A DNA stretch of 39,695 nucleotides from Candidatus Saccharibacteria bacterium UBA5145 (GCA_002413865.1 DHXX01000005.1:1-39695), one strand, 5' to 3'; numbered from the stretch's first letter, positions 1 through 7,133 are shown. Numbers and translations: made by a program. The notes: generated by a model not told the origin, from the sequence alone.

Positions 1-1487
1 ACTTCCAAATTGGCCGTACCGCTCGGACTCATCGTGCCGGCGGCGATGACGCCGGTCGTGGCAATATCGCCAGTCGTGCCGACTACGGCGACAACCGCGC
101 CGCTGGAATCTTGGAAACTAATCAAACTACTGCCGCTGGCTGGCGTAGCCCCGGCTTTGATCACAACAGCTGGAACGGTCGAGCTAGCGGCGGCTTGGAC
201 GAAAGCGCCGACCTGGCTGGCGTTGCCACTGACGACGCTCAAAAGCCCGCTGTTCACGATCGAGTTCAAGCCGATAAAGCTGCCGTTGTCGTAGAGCAAC
301 GACGAAGAGTTGATCGTACCGCTGGTGTTAAAGCGGGCGACGTAGTTGGTCGTACCGCTACCGGTGATACTGCCACCGGCGCCGGCACAGTTGCCGGTGC
401 TCAAACAGATGTCGGCCGCGGCGACAGCGACAGCCGGGAGGTGATAGACGGTACTTTGTGTCATGGTGTCTTGGACGAGCGTGCCCGTAAAGCTACCGCT
501 CTGGTAGTAGAGTTGGCCGCTGGCATTAAAGCCGCTGAGTGTGGCGGCCGAGGCGTCGCGCAGCTGCAACAAATCGGCGGTCTGACCCGTCAGGGCTTCG
601 ATCACGCCGGACTCGGCGCTGGTACTGGCACTCTGGATGTTGAAGTTGGCGGTCGTCTGCAGGCCGGTACCGTTTTGGATGTAGCTGCTGCTGCCGGAGC
701 TACTAGCGAATCCACAAGCCGCACTGTTGTCTAGACAGACCGTGCCGTTGGCATCTGGTAGCAGAATACTGTTGGTGGCGGTCGGCGTCACGAAGTCGAG
801 TTTGGTACTGTTGGCGCCGCTGACGGTCGACAGCTGGCCGGCGCTAAAAGCGTACGGCACGGCGGTCAGCTTGAGGCGCGGATTCATTTCGCCGTCGTAG
901 CTCGCCGTCGTGGTCGTGCCGCCGATGTTCATGGTGACGTAGAGGTCCTGCGACCAGTTGATTGTCCCCGGGAAGGCGTTGGTTGCTCCCAGATTGATCG
1001 TCAGGTAGCCGTTGACAACGTGAATCCGGTGATCGTTGCCGGCACCGACATAGACGTCACTCTCGGTCCAGAGGGCGCTGCCACCGGAGCTGACGTTGTA
1101 GAGTTTGAACTGGACGTTGTAGTTGCCGTCCAGGGCGATGGCACCGTTGCTGCCTTCGAGCCGGGCCTGGAAGTTGACGGTGTCGGCGGTGGCAGCGGCG
1201 GTGCTGACCGGTCGGAACAAGGAGCTACCGACGGTGAAGACTAGCGCCAGGCCCAGAACGGTCGTCAGGGCGATGTGGCGGACCCGGTTGGCGCGAGCCA
1301 GGCGTCCAAATATCCGGGCGCCCGCGCGCGTATAAGAATACACAGGGGTCAGAGCTAAGGCCAAAGCCTTAGAAATCAACAGGCAGCAATTGGCAATTGA
1401 CAGACTTGGCGGCTGGGCTGCATTCGGATTTTGGTGGCTGGGCTCGGTGGGCTGAACGTTAGCGAAGCGTCTGAGCTGCGCGCTCAT
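1..1487 (-). CDS. Giant fibre-like surface protein, N-terminal part (truncated by window edge)
   Basis: An open frame on the minus strand runs off the left edge with about 495 codons visible. Taking ATG at 1487, a basic cytoplasmic stretch ends in RANRVRH, then one hydrophobic helix (about residues 72-90), then a domain starting DTVNFQARL and running through NYNVQFKLYN, ALWTES and LKLTAVPYAFSAGQL. That domain matches the N-terminal domain of the 3322-residue fibre at 22391-32359 (HQINFQGKL, IWTETQ, VQFTAVPQAF). Fibre motifs follow: SYIQNGTGLQTTANFNIQS, GQTADLLQLRD and GSGTTNYVARFN. It is probably a cell-anchored adhesin exported through Sec. The start is uncertain: ATG at 1559, TTG at 1379 and GTG at 1343 are in the same frame, and GTG 1343 would give a compact signal-anchor. 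The length and C-terminal domains lie outside the window. Confidence 0.85.
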   Translation of the reverse strand, partial: MSAQLRRFANVQPTEPSHQNPNAAQPPSLSIANCCLLISKALALALTPVYSYTRAGARIFGRLARANRVRHIALTTVLGLALVFTVGSSLFRPVSTAAATADTVNFQARLEGSNGAIALDGNYNVQFKLYNVSSGGSALWTESDVYVGAGNDHRIHVVNGYLTINLGATNAFPGTINWSQDLYVTMNIGGTTTTASYDGEMNPRLKLTAVPYAFSAGQLSTVSGANSTKLDFVTPTATNSILLPDANGTVCLDNSAACGFASSSGSSSYIQNGTGLQTTANFNIQSASTSAESGVIEALTGQTADLLQLRDASAATLSGFNASGQLYYQSGSFTGTLVQDTMTQSTVYHLPAVAVAAADICLSTGNCAGAGGSITGSGTTNYVARFNTSGTINSSSLLYDNGSFIGLNSIVNSGLLSVVSGNASQVGAFVQAAASSTVPAVVIKAGATPASGSSLISFQDSSGAVVAVVGTTGDIATTGVIAAGTMSPSGTANLE

Positions 1488-1548
1488 GACGCGCAGGCCT
1501 AGGCGCGTATAAGAAATAACCGGGGTCGCAAAGGTACAATGCCGCGCA

Positions 1549-1591
1549 ACAAAAAGCATCCTCGAGTAGATATACTCCAAGATGCTTTTGT
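1549..1591. other. AT-rich hairpin at the 5' end of the first giant gene
   Basis: The arms AAAAGCATC and GATGCTTTT flank a smaller nested stem (GAGTA with TACTC). On the minus strand the hairpin lies in the presumed leader of the truncated giant gene and covers the possible ATG at 1559. It may fold in the mRNA and hide that start, or act as a weak bidirectional terminator. The structure is seen in the sequence; the role is inferred. Confidence 0.45.
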
Positions 1592-1602
1592 AGATAATAA
1601 CG

Positions 1603-1740
1603 GTGAATTTATGTTTGGACATTTGTTTGGGGTTTTTGTATTGGTTTAACTTTTCCAATGTTTGTTTAGGTTTCCCCAAGGTTTGTTTAGGTCGCGCCTT
1701 GGGGAAGCCTTTTTTGGTTTTAAGTTTTAACCAATTTGTG
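1603..1740. repeat. Short direct and inverted repeats in the presumed leader
   Basis: The plus strand shows two exact copies of GTTTGTTTAGGT (about 1660-1671 and 1681-1692) and a weaker third near 1622. They are interleaved with a perfect 10-bp inverted repeat, TTCCCCAAGG at 1672-1681 and CCTTGGGGAA at 1697-1706, followed by six T residues (1710-1715). A second stem pairs TTGGTT at 1714-1719 with AACCAA at 1729-1734. Read on plus, the first hairpin plus T-run resembles an intrinsic terminator. Read on minus, it is a structured leader of the giant gene. The 87-codon plus-strand frame across it is low in complexity and I do not call it a gene. Confidence 0.5.
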
Positions 1741-1831
1741 TTGGTTAGGGCTAGTGACCTTTTTGCCTCCAACCCTATGCCCTCTAGTATCTGCCTGCTG
1801 ACAGGTGTAAACAAGACTTTTTTGAACAAAA

Positions 1832-1861
1832 TTTATACCCGTTATATTGCGATGTTTTCAA
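1832..1861 (-). promoter_or_regulatory. Candidate sigma-70-type promoter for the first giant gene
   Basis: On the minus strand TTGAAA (1861-1856) and TATAAA (1837-1832) are separated by 18 bases; each differs from the consensus at one position. Transcription from about 1825 would give a leader of about 340 bases before ATG 1487, covering the hairpins at 1549-1740. This is inferred from hexamers alone. Confidence 0.45.
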
Positions 1862-2294
1862 CATAATTTTTGTTCATTTTGTTGCTAAATTATCTACAGT
1901 AGCCAAAAATATACTGTAATCAGGCTGTTTTACTCCGTCTGTCTCCGCCAACAACTATACAAACCTGTTGCTAAATTTACTACTACGCAAATTTCGCATA
2001 ACTTTTATCCACAAGCAAAAAGTTAAATATCTTGCACTTTCAGGACTTTTTTGGTGTCTGTCTGACCGACTCCGCTGAAAAAGTACAAAGTTATAGTGTT
2101 GAAAGTTAGCTCACTTCCCCTCTAAATCGTCCCCGACACCTTGCCGGGGGCCGAAACCAACCATTAAACGCAGCCGGGCTAAAGAGGAGCTGTTTGTTGC
2201 TTAAGTCCAGCCAGCCAGCCGGGCTGCCAACCCCATATCATCTTCTAGAAAATCGCATGGAACCGTCGCAGGCGTCTTGACGGCGCATTTATTG
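1862..2294. other. Non-coding stretch with a DnaA-box-like site
   Basis: No gene is supported here. The left half is AT-rich and holds a perfect TTATCCACA at 2005-2013, a near match TTATCTACA around 1890, and two copies of TTGCTAAATT about 90 bases apart. The right half (2100-2290) is GC-richer, with small inverted repeats such as the C-rich and G-rich runs near 2130-2150. It resembles the upstream regions of the other two giant genes only in the shared nonamer. Confidence 0.5.
2005..2013 (+). promoter_or_regulatory. DnaA-box consensus TTATCCACA upstream of a giant gene
   Basis: A perfect match to the strong bacterial DnaA box lies about 520 bases 5' of ATG 1487. Identical nonamers occur at 21205-21213 and 32693-32701, each 5' of another giant gene. 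A single box does not make a replication origin, so control by DnaA or chance conservation is possible. Confidence 0.4.
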
Positions 2295-2322
2295 ATTGGA
2301 TCCCAGCCTGCGCTGGGATGAC
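2295..2322. repeat. Dispersed palindromic repeat, single 28-bp copy
   Basis: This copy is identical to the right end of the MITE-like element at 6832-6859. It contains the imperfect palindrome ATCCCAGCCTGCGCTGGGAT. Other copies or relatives lie at 2784-2889, 6747-6774 and about 21380-21412. It is REP-like and falls downstream of rplU. Confidence 0.75.
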
Positions 2323-2364
2323 GGTGGAGTGAAACGGCATCCTTTTACCTCAGGGAAAGGGACT

Positions 2365-2388
2365 AAAAAACGCCCTGGCGGGCGTTTT
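2365..2388 (-). terminator. Rho-independent terminator of rplU
   Basis: On the minus strand an AAAACGCCC arm and a GGGCGTTTT arm enclose a four-base loop, followed by a run of T (the A-run 2365-2370 on plus). It starts 21 bases after the rplU stop codon. The stem plus T-run is canonical. Confidence 0.85.
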
Positions 2389-2408
2389 GGAGAGGTCTAG
2401 AATTAAAT

Positions 2409-2717
2409 CTAGGCAATGCTAGTAATCTTGAGAATCGTTTGGTGTTGGCGGTGTCCTTTGACGGTGTGGACGCGCTTTTTAGCCTTGTAGCGGATGCTCG
2501 TGACCTTATCGGCCTGCACATCGGCGTCGACGACTTCGGCGACGACACTAGCCTTGGCAACGCTGGGAGCGCCGACCTGGACTTTATCGCCGTCAATCAC
2601 CAAAAGAGGTTCAAAAGTAACGTTCTTTTCATCGGTGTGAAGGAGTTCGACCTTGATAGTCTCGCCTTCAGTCACGACGTACTGCTTGCCACCGGTTTGA
2701 ATAACTGCTTTTTTCAT
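2409..2717 (-). CDS. rplU: 50S ribosomal protein L21
   Basis: The 102-residue product starts MKKAVIQTGGKQYVV, the hallmark N-terminus of bacterial L21, and has the conserved basic C-terminal segment (RYKAKKRVHTVKGHRQHQT) that contacts 23S rRNA. The usual family length is about 100-105 residues, so ATG 2717 is preferred over the upstream ATG at 2777, whose 20 extra codons fit no L21. L21 is an early-assembling large-subunit protein. In most bacteria rplU is followed by rpmA (L27), but no L27 gene follows here and a terminator comes directly after the stop. A promoter at 2727-2755 predicts an mRNA beginning about 3 bases before the ATG, so the purine-rich GGAAGGA further upstream would not be transcribed. 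Confidence 0.97.
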   Translation of the reverse strand: MKKAVIQTGGKQYVVTEGETIKVELLHTDEKNVTFEPLLVIDGDKVQVGAPSVAKASVVAEVVDADVQADKVTSIRYKAKKRVHTVKGHRQHQTILKITSIA

Positions 2718-2726
2718 ATCTAAACA

Positions 2727-2755
2727 ATGGTACCAGATCCTTCCCTCTCTGTAAA
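2727..2755 (-). promoter_or_regulatory. rplU promoter (extended -10)
   Basis: On the minus strand TTTACA (2755-2750) is followed after 17 bases by TACCAT (2732-2727), which is preceded by TGG, an extended -10. The predicted start site is about 2720, only a few bases before ATG 2717. The hexamers are seen; the leaderless transcript is inferred. Confidence 0.6.
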
Positions 2756-2783
2756 CCCTCCTTCGAACATCTGACACTCTCCC

Positions 2784-2889
2784 GTCATCCCAAACTTGGT
2801 TTGGGATCCAATCAATAACTTCGTCTAGGCGCTAGGCTGATCTGGAGGAAAATTGTTATTTGTTGGATCCCTACCTGCGCTGAGATGAC
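2784..2889. repeat. Diverged copy of the palindrome-ended mobile repeat
   Basis: It begins GTCATCCC, has a small palindrome around 2790-2807, GGATCCAATCAATAA, an AT-rich middle, then TTGGATCCC and ends GATGAC. This is the same order as the intact element at 6747-6859, with a similar length (106 against 113 bp), but the ends have diverged. It is a decayed MITE-like copy between rplU and ileS. Confidence 0.6.
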
Positions 2890-2914
2890 TGTAGGGTGCC
2901 ATTCCAAGAAATAA

Positions 2915-3034
2915 CGTCATCCTGAGCTGAAGTCGTTTGTAAAACTGCGAAGCAATAATTTGAGCCCTTTTGCTCAGGTCCTTCACTTCGTTCAGGATGA
3001 CGAAGAGTGGCGTTCAGGATGACGAAGAGTGGCG
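2915..3034. repeat. Palindromic repeat with attached 22-bp tandem copies
   Basis: CGTCATCCTGAGCTGAAGT at 2915-2933 is roughly inverted near 2983-3002 (ACTTCGTTCAGGATGACG), making a long imperfect palindrome. The right end is then tandemly repeated: a 22-bp unit beginning TTCAGGATGACG at 2991-3012 and 3013-3034, with a partial third copy. The same CATCCTGA family lies inside ileS. It belongs to the widespread TCATCCTGAGC-type repeats. The remaining non-coding bases down to ileS (3035-3151) hold only short CCCCAACTAC repeats and no clear ileS terminator. Confidence 0.7.
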
Positions 3035-3151
3035 TTCAGAATAACAGCAAAGGCAGAGGCTAGATAGCTGGATGAATTGCCGGAGCTTGAGTGCATTGGT
3101 ATGCCCCAACTACCAACTACCATCTACTAACCCCAACTACATCTAAGCTAG

Positions 3152-6100
3152 TTAGGCGATTTTTTTGAGCTTAATGCCCAACGTTGATGCCTCTATTTTT
3201 ACAACAGTAGCGCAAGCATCTTCGATTTCACCTTCATTGAGAGAAGTGGCCAGTGTTTCCTGTTTGATGATGGCCGCTAATTCAGGTGTTGTAAATGCTG
3301 CAGCAACATCGGCATGGTCACTGCCCAGTTGCAGCTCAATCCGGTCATCGACCTCGAGCCCGGCTTGTTTGCGGGCGTTCTGGACATTACGGACAATCTC
3401 GCGCATCAGTCCTTCCCGCTTCAGCTCCGGCGTGATGTCGACGTCGATGACGACCGGGTTGGGGCTGACCTTGAGGTTGGCGTAGAGCCGGTGGCTGCGC
3501 AATTCATCGTCGGTACCCAAGATCGCCTGCTTGACGTTGAGCTCTTCGGCCATGATCCCGGCCATGAATTCACGGTAGGCGGGCGTGACGTCCTTGAGCC
3601 AGCCGATGGCGCTCTGGAGCGGTTGGCGAACCTTGAGGCCGGCGCTGGCGCGCTCGGCCAGACCGTCGGTGATGAGTTGGCGCGTCCAGGCCATCGAGGC
3701 CAACAAGTCGCTGTCGACTGCCCCGTCCGACCGCCAATCGAGCAGGTGGACGCTCTCGCCGCCCGTCAGCTTTTGGTAGAGCTCTTCGGCCAAGAAGGGC
3801 GTGAAAGGCGCCATAACGAGGCTCAAGCGCATTAAGACGTAGTGCAATGTGCGGTAGGCGTTGTTCTTGTCGGCATCGTCTTCGCTCTTCCAGAAACGCT
3901 TGCGTGAACGACGGACGTACCAGTTCGAAGCGTCGTCGATGAACGGCAGCACTGGCTTGAGGGCCGCCGCGACGTCGTAGCCTTCCATCCGGGTGTCGAC
4001 CTCTTGGGCCAACTGGTGAACGCGGCTGACAATCCACTTGTCTAACGGGTTAGTCAGATCGGGGCTCGGATCGCTGGTGTCGCCCTGCCACTCCCAGCCG
4101 TCGACCGCCGCGTAGAGCGTGAAGAAGTCGTACATGTTCCAGACCATGCTCAGTTTGCGGGCCACGTCGGCGACGTCTTTGTCCTGCAGGGCGAAGTCTT
4201 CCCCACTCAGCACCGGCGAGCTGAGCATCAAAAAGCGCAAGCCGTCGGCGCTGTATTTATCCATCAGCTCGTTCGGGTCGGTGAAGTTGCCGAAGCTCTT
4301 GCTCATCTTGCGACCGTCGTTACCAGCGATCGTACCGGTGACGATGACATTTTTGAAAGCCGCTTTGCCAAACAACCCGACCGATATGGCGTGCATGTAA
4401 TAGAACCAAGCGCGGACCTGGCCGACATACTCGACGATGAAATCGCCCGGGAAGTTTTGATTGAACTTATCGACGTTTTCGAATGGGTAGTGGAACTGGG
4501 CGAACGGCATGCTGCCGCTTTCGAACCAACAGTCCAAGACCTTGTCGATGCGCTCATAGTTAACGCCATCTATTGTAAATGTGACATCATCAATCCAAGG
4601 ACGGTGATAATCGACCAGCTCTAACCCCGATAACTCTTTGAGTTCGGCGTAGCTACCGACGACTTTGATGTGCTCAGTACCGTTGTCGTCCTTACCTTTC
4701 CAGACCGGCATAGCCGTTGCCCAGAAGCGGTCGCGACTGAGATTCCAGTCGGGGGCGGTCTCGACCGTCTTCTCGAAACGGCCGTGCTTGATGTGCTCGG
4801 GGAACCAATTAATCACGGCGTCGTTCTGCTCGAGCATCTCGGCGCGCTGGCCGTCGATGTCCATGAACCAACTGGGGTGGGCCCGATAAATCAGCTTGGT
4901 GCCACAGCGGTGACAGTGCGGGTAGCTGTGACGGATGTAATTAATCCGCCAGATAACGCCCTGCTCGTGCAGTTCCTTGGCGATTTGTTTGTTGGTCTCC
5001 CAGACTTGCTGGCCTTGCCACGGACCGCTGGTGTAAAAACCGCTGTCGTCGAGATCGAGGACAAACGGAAAGCCCTTGGCTTTGGCCAAGGCGTAGTCCT
5101 CTTCGCCGTAGGCCGGGGCCAAGTGGACGATGCCGGTGCCGTCTTCCAGCGTAACGTAGTCGGCGTGCCAGATCTTGTGGGCGCTAGGTCCACGGTTTTC
5201 GAACAACGGTTCGTAGGACTGACCGACCAGTTCTTCCCCTTTAAAAGTGCGTAGTACGGTATATGGTACAACGTTGTGTTTTTCATCTTGGAGGGCTTGG
5301 TCGAGCATAGCAGTGGCCAAGATGAGCTTATCGTCACCGACTTGCACTTCGGAATAGTCGGCAGCGGCATTGACGGCGACGGCGGTGTTGGCCGGCAGCG
5401 TCCAAGGTGTTGTCGTCCAAGCCAAGAGGAAGGTAGGCTGATGACTGGTGAGTGGTGACTGGTCGGCACCGTCTGTGTCGTCATCCTGAATCGTGGACAC
5501 ACTACCACTGTCATCCTGAATCGTGGACACACTACCACTGTCATCCTGAATCGTGGGCACACTACCACTGTCATCCTGAGCCATCGGCGAAGGATCTGAG
5601 CTAATGCTAGCGCTAGCAACAGATACTTCGCTTTGCTCAGCATGACGAGGCGAGGTTTCAGGATGACGAGAATCCGGGTTCCAGTCGATTAGTTTAAGCT
5701 TGACGTAAACCGAAGGATCAGTCACATCCTGATAGGAGTTGTCCATGGCCACTTCGGACTTACTGATCGGTGTAGCGTCGCGGACGCAATACAACAGAAC
5801 CTTTTCGCCTTCGTAGATCTTGCCCTTGTCGTAGAGCTCCTTGAAAGCCCACCAGACGGACTCCATATACTCTTTATCCATCGTTTTATAAGCGGTTTTG
5901 AACTCGACCCAGCGGCCGACCCGGGCAATCGTACTCTCCCAGAGGTCACCCGTCTGAACCATGTTCTCGCGACAGGTCAGGATGTAGTCTTCAAGGGTAA
6001 TCTTAGTGCCGATGTCGCGCTTGTCTTTAATGCCGAGTTTCTGTTCGGTGAAGACTTCGGCCGGCAAACCGTGGCAATCCCAACCCCAGCGACGCTCGAC

Positions 6101-6334
6101 ACGCTTACCTTTCATGGTCCAAAAGCGCGGCACGGCGTCTTTGACGATGCTCGACAGCAGGTTGCCGTGGTGCGGCACGCCGGTGATAAACGGTGGCCCA
6201 TCGTAAAAGACGTAGGCGTTATCGGCTGGGCGCTGTTGCACCGACTTTTCAAACGTCTGGTGCTCCTGCCAGTAATTGACTAGGTCTTTTTCGTATTCGA
6301 TGGCTTTGCGGCGCGTACCTTTTTGAAATTTCAT
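3152..6334 (-). CDS. ileS: Isoleucyl-tRNA synthetase
   Basis: A 1060-residue class Ia synthetase that charges tRNA-Ile in the cytoplasm. The HIGH-type signature is HHGN at residues 55-58 (after GPPFITGVP). KMSKS is at residues 676-680 in GRKMSKSFGN. The editing (CP1) domain shows TTTPWTLPANTAVAV and GTGIVHLAPAYGEEDY, and CHRCGTKLIYR resembles a metal site. Spacing and the late motif SSPVLSGEDFALQDKDV suggest the eukaryote-like IleRS type. ATG 6334 follows GGAG at five bases. Residues about 216-301 form a low-complexity insertion (SGSVSTIQDD repeats) between VYVKLKL and LLAWTTTPW, where relatives join directly. It is encoded by repeat DNA and the frame stays open. Without it the length would be about 975-980. 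A T-box leader lies upstream. Confidence 0.97.
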   Translation of the reverse strand: MKFQKGTRRKAIEYEKDLVNYWQEHQTFEKSVQQRPADNAYVFYDGPPFITGVPHHGNLLSSIVKDAVPRFWTMKGKRVERRWGWDCHGLPAEVFTEQKLGIKDKRDIGTKITLEDYILTCRENMVQTGDLWESTIARVGRWVEFKTAYKTMDKEYMESVWWAFKELYDKGKIYEGEKVLLYCVRDATPISKSEVAMDNSYQDVTDPSVYVKLKLIDWNPDSRHPETSPRHAEQSEVSVASASISSDPSPMAQDDSGSVPTIQDDSGSVSTIQDDSGSVSTIQDDDTDGADQSPLTSHQPTFLLAWTTTPWTLPANTAVAVNAAADYSEVQVGDDKLILATAMLDQALQDEKHNVVPYTVLRTFKGEELVGQSYEPLFENRGPSAHKIWHADYVTLEDGTGIVHLAPAYGEEDYALAKAKGFPFVLDLDDSGFYTSGPWQGQQVWETNKQIAKELHEQGVIWRINYIRHSYPHCHRCGTKLIYRAHPSWFMDIDGQRAEMLEQNDAVINWFPEHIKHGRFEKTVETAPDWNLSRDRFWATAMPVWKGKDDNGTEHIKVVGSYAELKELSGLELVDYHRPWIDDVTFTIDGVNYERIDKVLDCWFESGSMPFAQFHYPFENVDKFNQNFPGDFIVEYVGQVRAWFYYMHAISVGLFGKAAFKNVIVTGTIAGNDGRKMSKSFGNFTDPNELMDKYSADGLRFLMLSSPVLSGEDFALQDKDVADVARKLSMVWNMYDFFTLYAAVDGWEWQGDTSDPSPDLTNPLDKWIVSRVHQLAQEVDTRMEGYDVAAALKPVLPFIDDASNWYVRRSRKRFWKSEDDADKNNAYRTLHYVLMRLSLVMAPFTPFLAEELYQKLTGGESVHLLDWRSDGAVDSDLLASMAWTRQLITDGLAERASAGLKVRQPLQSAIGWLKDVTPAYREFMAGIMAEELNVKQAILGTDDELRSHRLYANLKVSPNPVVIDVDITPELKREGLMREIVRNVQNARKQAGLEVDDRIELQLGSDHADVAAAFTTPELAAIIKQETLATSLNEGEIEDACATVVKIEASTLGIKLKKIA
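5481..5648. repeat. Palindromic and tandem repeat inserted in frame in ileS
   Basis: Three 30-bp tandem units start TCATCCTGAATCGTGG (5481-5510, 5511-5540 and 5541-5570, the last with one change). They adjoin a large imperfect palindrome at about 5569-5648 whose arms read TCATCCTGAGC...GAAGGATCT and AGATACTTCG...GCTCAGCATGACGA. Translated, the tandem part is SGSVSTIQDD repeats. The family is the one found between genes at 2915-3034. Because 30 bp is a multiple of three, copy number can change without a frameshift. Confidence 0.85.
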
Positions 6335-6373
6335 GTTTGCTCCTTAGTAATGTCAGTGATTGTTGTAAGAAAT

Positions 6374-6425
6374 AAAAAAACCGCTCGTCCTCTATGATCA
6401 AGACTTGATCAGGACCCGAGCGGTT
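6374..6425 (-). terminator. T-box regulatory terminator before ileS
   Basis: On the minus strand AACCGCTCG, GTCCT and TGATCAAG pair with CTTGATCA, AGGAC and CGAGCGGTT in a long stem ending in seven T residues (6380-6374). Its 5' arm directly follows the T-box sequence, as needed for mutually exclusive antitermination. Confidence 0.88.
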
Positions 6426-6614
6426 AGCATGGGTGGTACCACCTGAATTTCTGACTCCCTAAGGTGTTCAGACACTTCATTCACCAGTAACGATGGTGGA
6501 GTCGGCAGACTCTACTGGGCAGTTGTTGTAAAACTTGCTGTTCTGTCTGCTCCGTTCCCTGTCGAAACGACGGGGATCGCGGTGGATAGCCGCTCAACGG
6601 ATTTACCAAATTGT
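6374..6614 (-). ncRNA. T-box riboswitch leader of ileS
   Basis: The minus-strand leader contains the T-box core AGGTGGTACCACCCATGC (about 6445-6428), whose TGG...ACC bulge pairs with the acceptor end of uncharged tRNA, then a strong terminator at 6425-6374. Upstream stems are TCCGTT/AACGGA around 6597-6550, GCAGAC/GTCTGC, and GACTCC/GGAGTC, as expected for stems I-III. A hairpin GCGG-CTATCCA-CCGC (6593-6579) has ATC (an Ile codon) in its loop and is the best specifier candidate; another ATC follows at about 6578-6576. Uncharged tRNA-Ile should favour the antiterminator and raise ileS expression. The family call rests on the core motif and the gene downstream; the specifier assignment is tentative. 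Confidence 0.88.
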
Positions 6615-6620
6615 AGCTTC

Positions 6621-6629
6621 AGTATAACA
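6621..6629 (-). promoter_or_regulatory. ileS promoter, extended -10
   Basis: The minus strand reads TGTTATACT, an extended -10 box placed so that transcription starts near 6614, just before the first leader stem. The hexamer 17 bases upstream, TGGTTC, is a poor -35. Confidence 0.55.
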
Positions 6630-6690
6630 CGGGCCGCCCCTGAGAACCACGGCGGTAAATACTCCCATGTCAGCCCAACGGCAACGCCGT

Positions 6691-6748
6691 CATCCCAGCG
6701 CCATTTTAGCCATCCCAGCCTCTTTTAGTCATCCCAGCCTCTTTTAGT
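6691..6748. repeat. Tandem 19-20-bp repeat units beside the MITE-like element
   Basis: CATCCCAGCCTCTTTTAGT occurs twice in a row (6711-6729 and 6730-6748) after a related unit with CGCCATTTTAGC (6691-6710). All begin with the CATCCCAGC that also opens the adjoining palindrome, so they look like partial tandem copies of the element end. Confidence 0.8.
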
Positions 6749-6859
6749 CATCCCAGCGCAGGCTGGGATCCAATCAATAAAAGTCTACTTATAAAAACTC
6801 AATACGGAGTAGCTGGCGCTACAAAAGATATATTGGATCCCAGCCTGCGCTGGGATGAC
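6747..6859. mobile_element. MITE-like element, 113 bp with perfect 28-bp inverted ends
   Basis: The bases 6747-6774 and 6832-6859 are exact reverse complements. Each end is itself palindromic (ATCCCAGCGCAGGCTGGGAT) and carries GGATCCAAT on the inside. The 57-bp middle is AT-rich and codes for nothing. No transposase is in the window, so any movement would need one in trans. A diverged copy is at 2784-2889 and single ends are at 2295-2322 and near 21380. Confidence 0.75.
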
Positions 6860-6866
6860 GGAGTGT

Positions 6867-7133
6867 TTAGTAAAGAGCGTAGGAAGCGACTTCGCTCATG
6901 AGCGGCAAAACGTCGCCTTGCCAGGCACGGACAATGCCACCATCGGGGCGAACCACCATGATCGCCGGGTATTGGACGATGTCGTACAGGCTGGCCATCG
7001 CCATCCCATCGCGAGTATCAATGTTCACAATCTCCAGTTTCCCGCTGTGCTGGCGGGCTTGGTAGTCGTGAATGAAATCCTCGACAAGGCGACTGTGTTC
7101 TGAATTTGGTCGATAAAGGACTAGCACTTTCAT
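6867..7133 (-). CDS. Small thioredoxin-fold protein lacking the CXXC active site
   Basis: An 88-residue product, MKVLVLYRPNSEHSRLVEDF onward. The order fits a minimal thioredoxin/glutaredoxin fold: strand (KVLVLYR), helix (SRLVEDFIHDYQAR), strand (LEIVNIDT), helix (GMAMASLYDIV), cis-proline strand (QYPAIMVVRPDG), strand (GIVRAWQGD) and a final helix. The usual CXXC position reads PNSEHS with no cysteines, so it is unlikely to be a redox enzyme; a binding or scaffold role is possible. ATG 7133 is chosen because similarity to the decayed copy at 21991-22086 begins there and a -10 box ends eight bases upstream. The frame can be extended to 7229, but that part looks non-coding. Confidence 0.8.
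   Translation of the reverse strand: MKVLVLYRPNSEHSRLVEDFIHDYQARQHSGKLEIVNIDTRDGMAMASLYDIVQYPAIMVVRPDGGIVRAWQGDVLPLMSEVASYALY

Noticed and set aside
1603..1866. An 87-codon plus-strand frame with CLGF/VCLGR repeats
   Set aside because: It is made of the short DNA repeats and hairpins of the leader region, has no start signal and no protein-like features.
2005..2013. Replication origin
   Set aside because: Only one perfect DnaA box per region, no cluster, and neither dnaA nor dnaN nearby.
1488..2362. tRNA or other structural RNA genes in the non-coding stretches
   Set aside because: I looked for TTC-loop and acceptor-stem patterns here and in the gaps at 2718-3151, 6615-6866, 7134-7453, 20892-22390 and 32360-32828 and found none.
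5481..5570. Frameshift or broken ileS
   Set aside because: The frame is open throughout, the insertion is a multiple of three, and all catalytic motifs follow in order.
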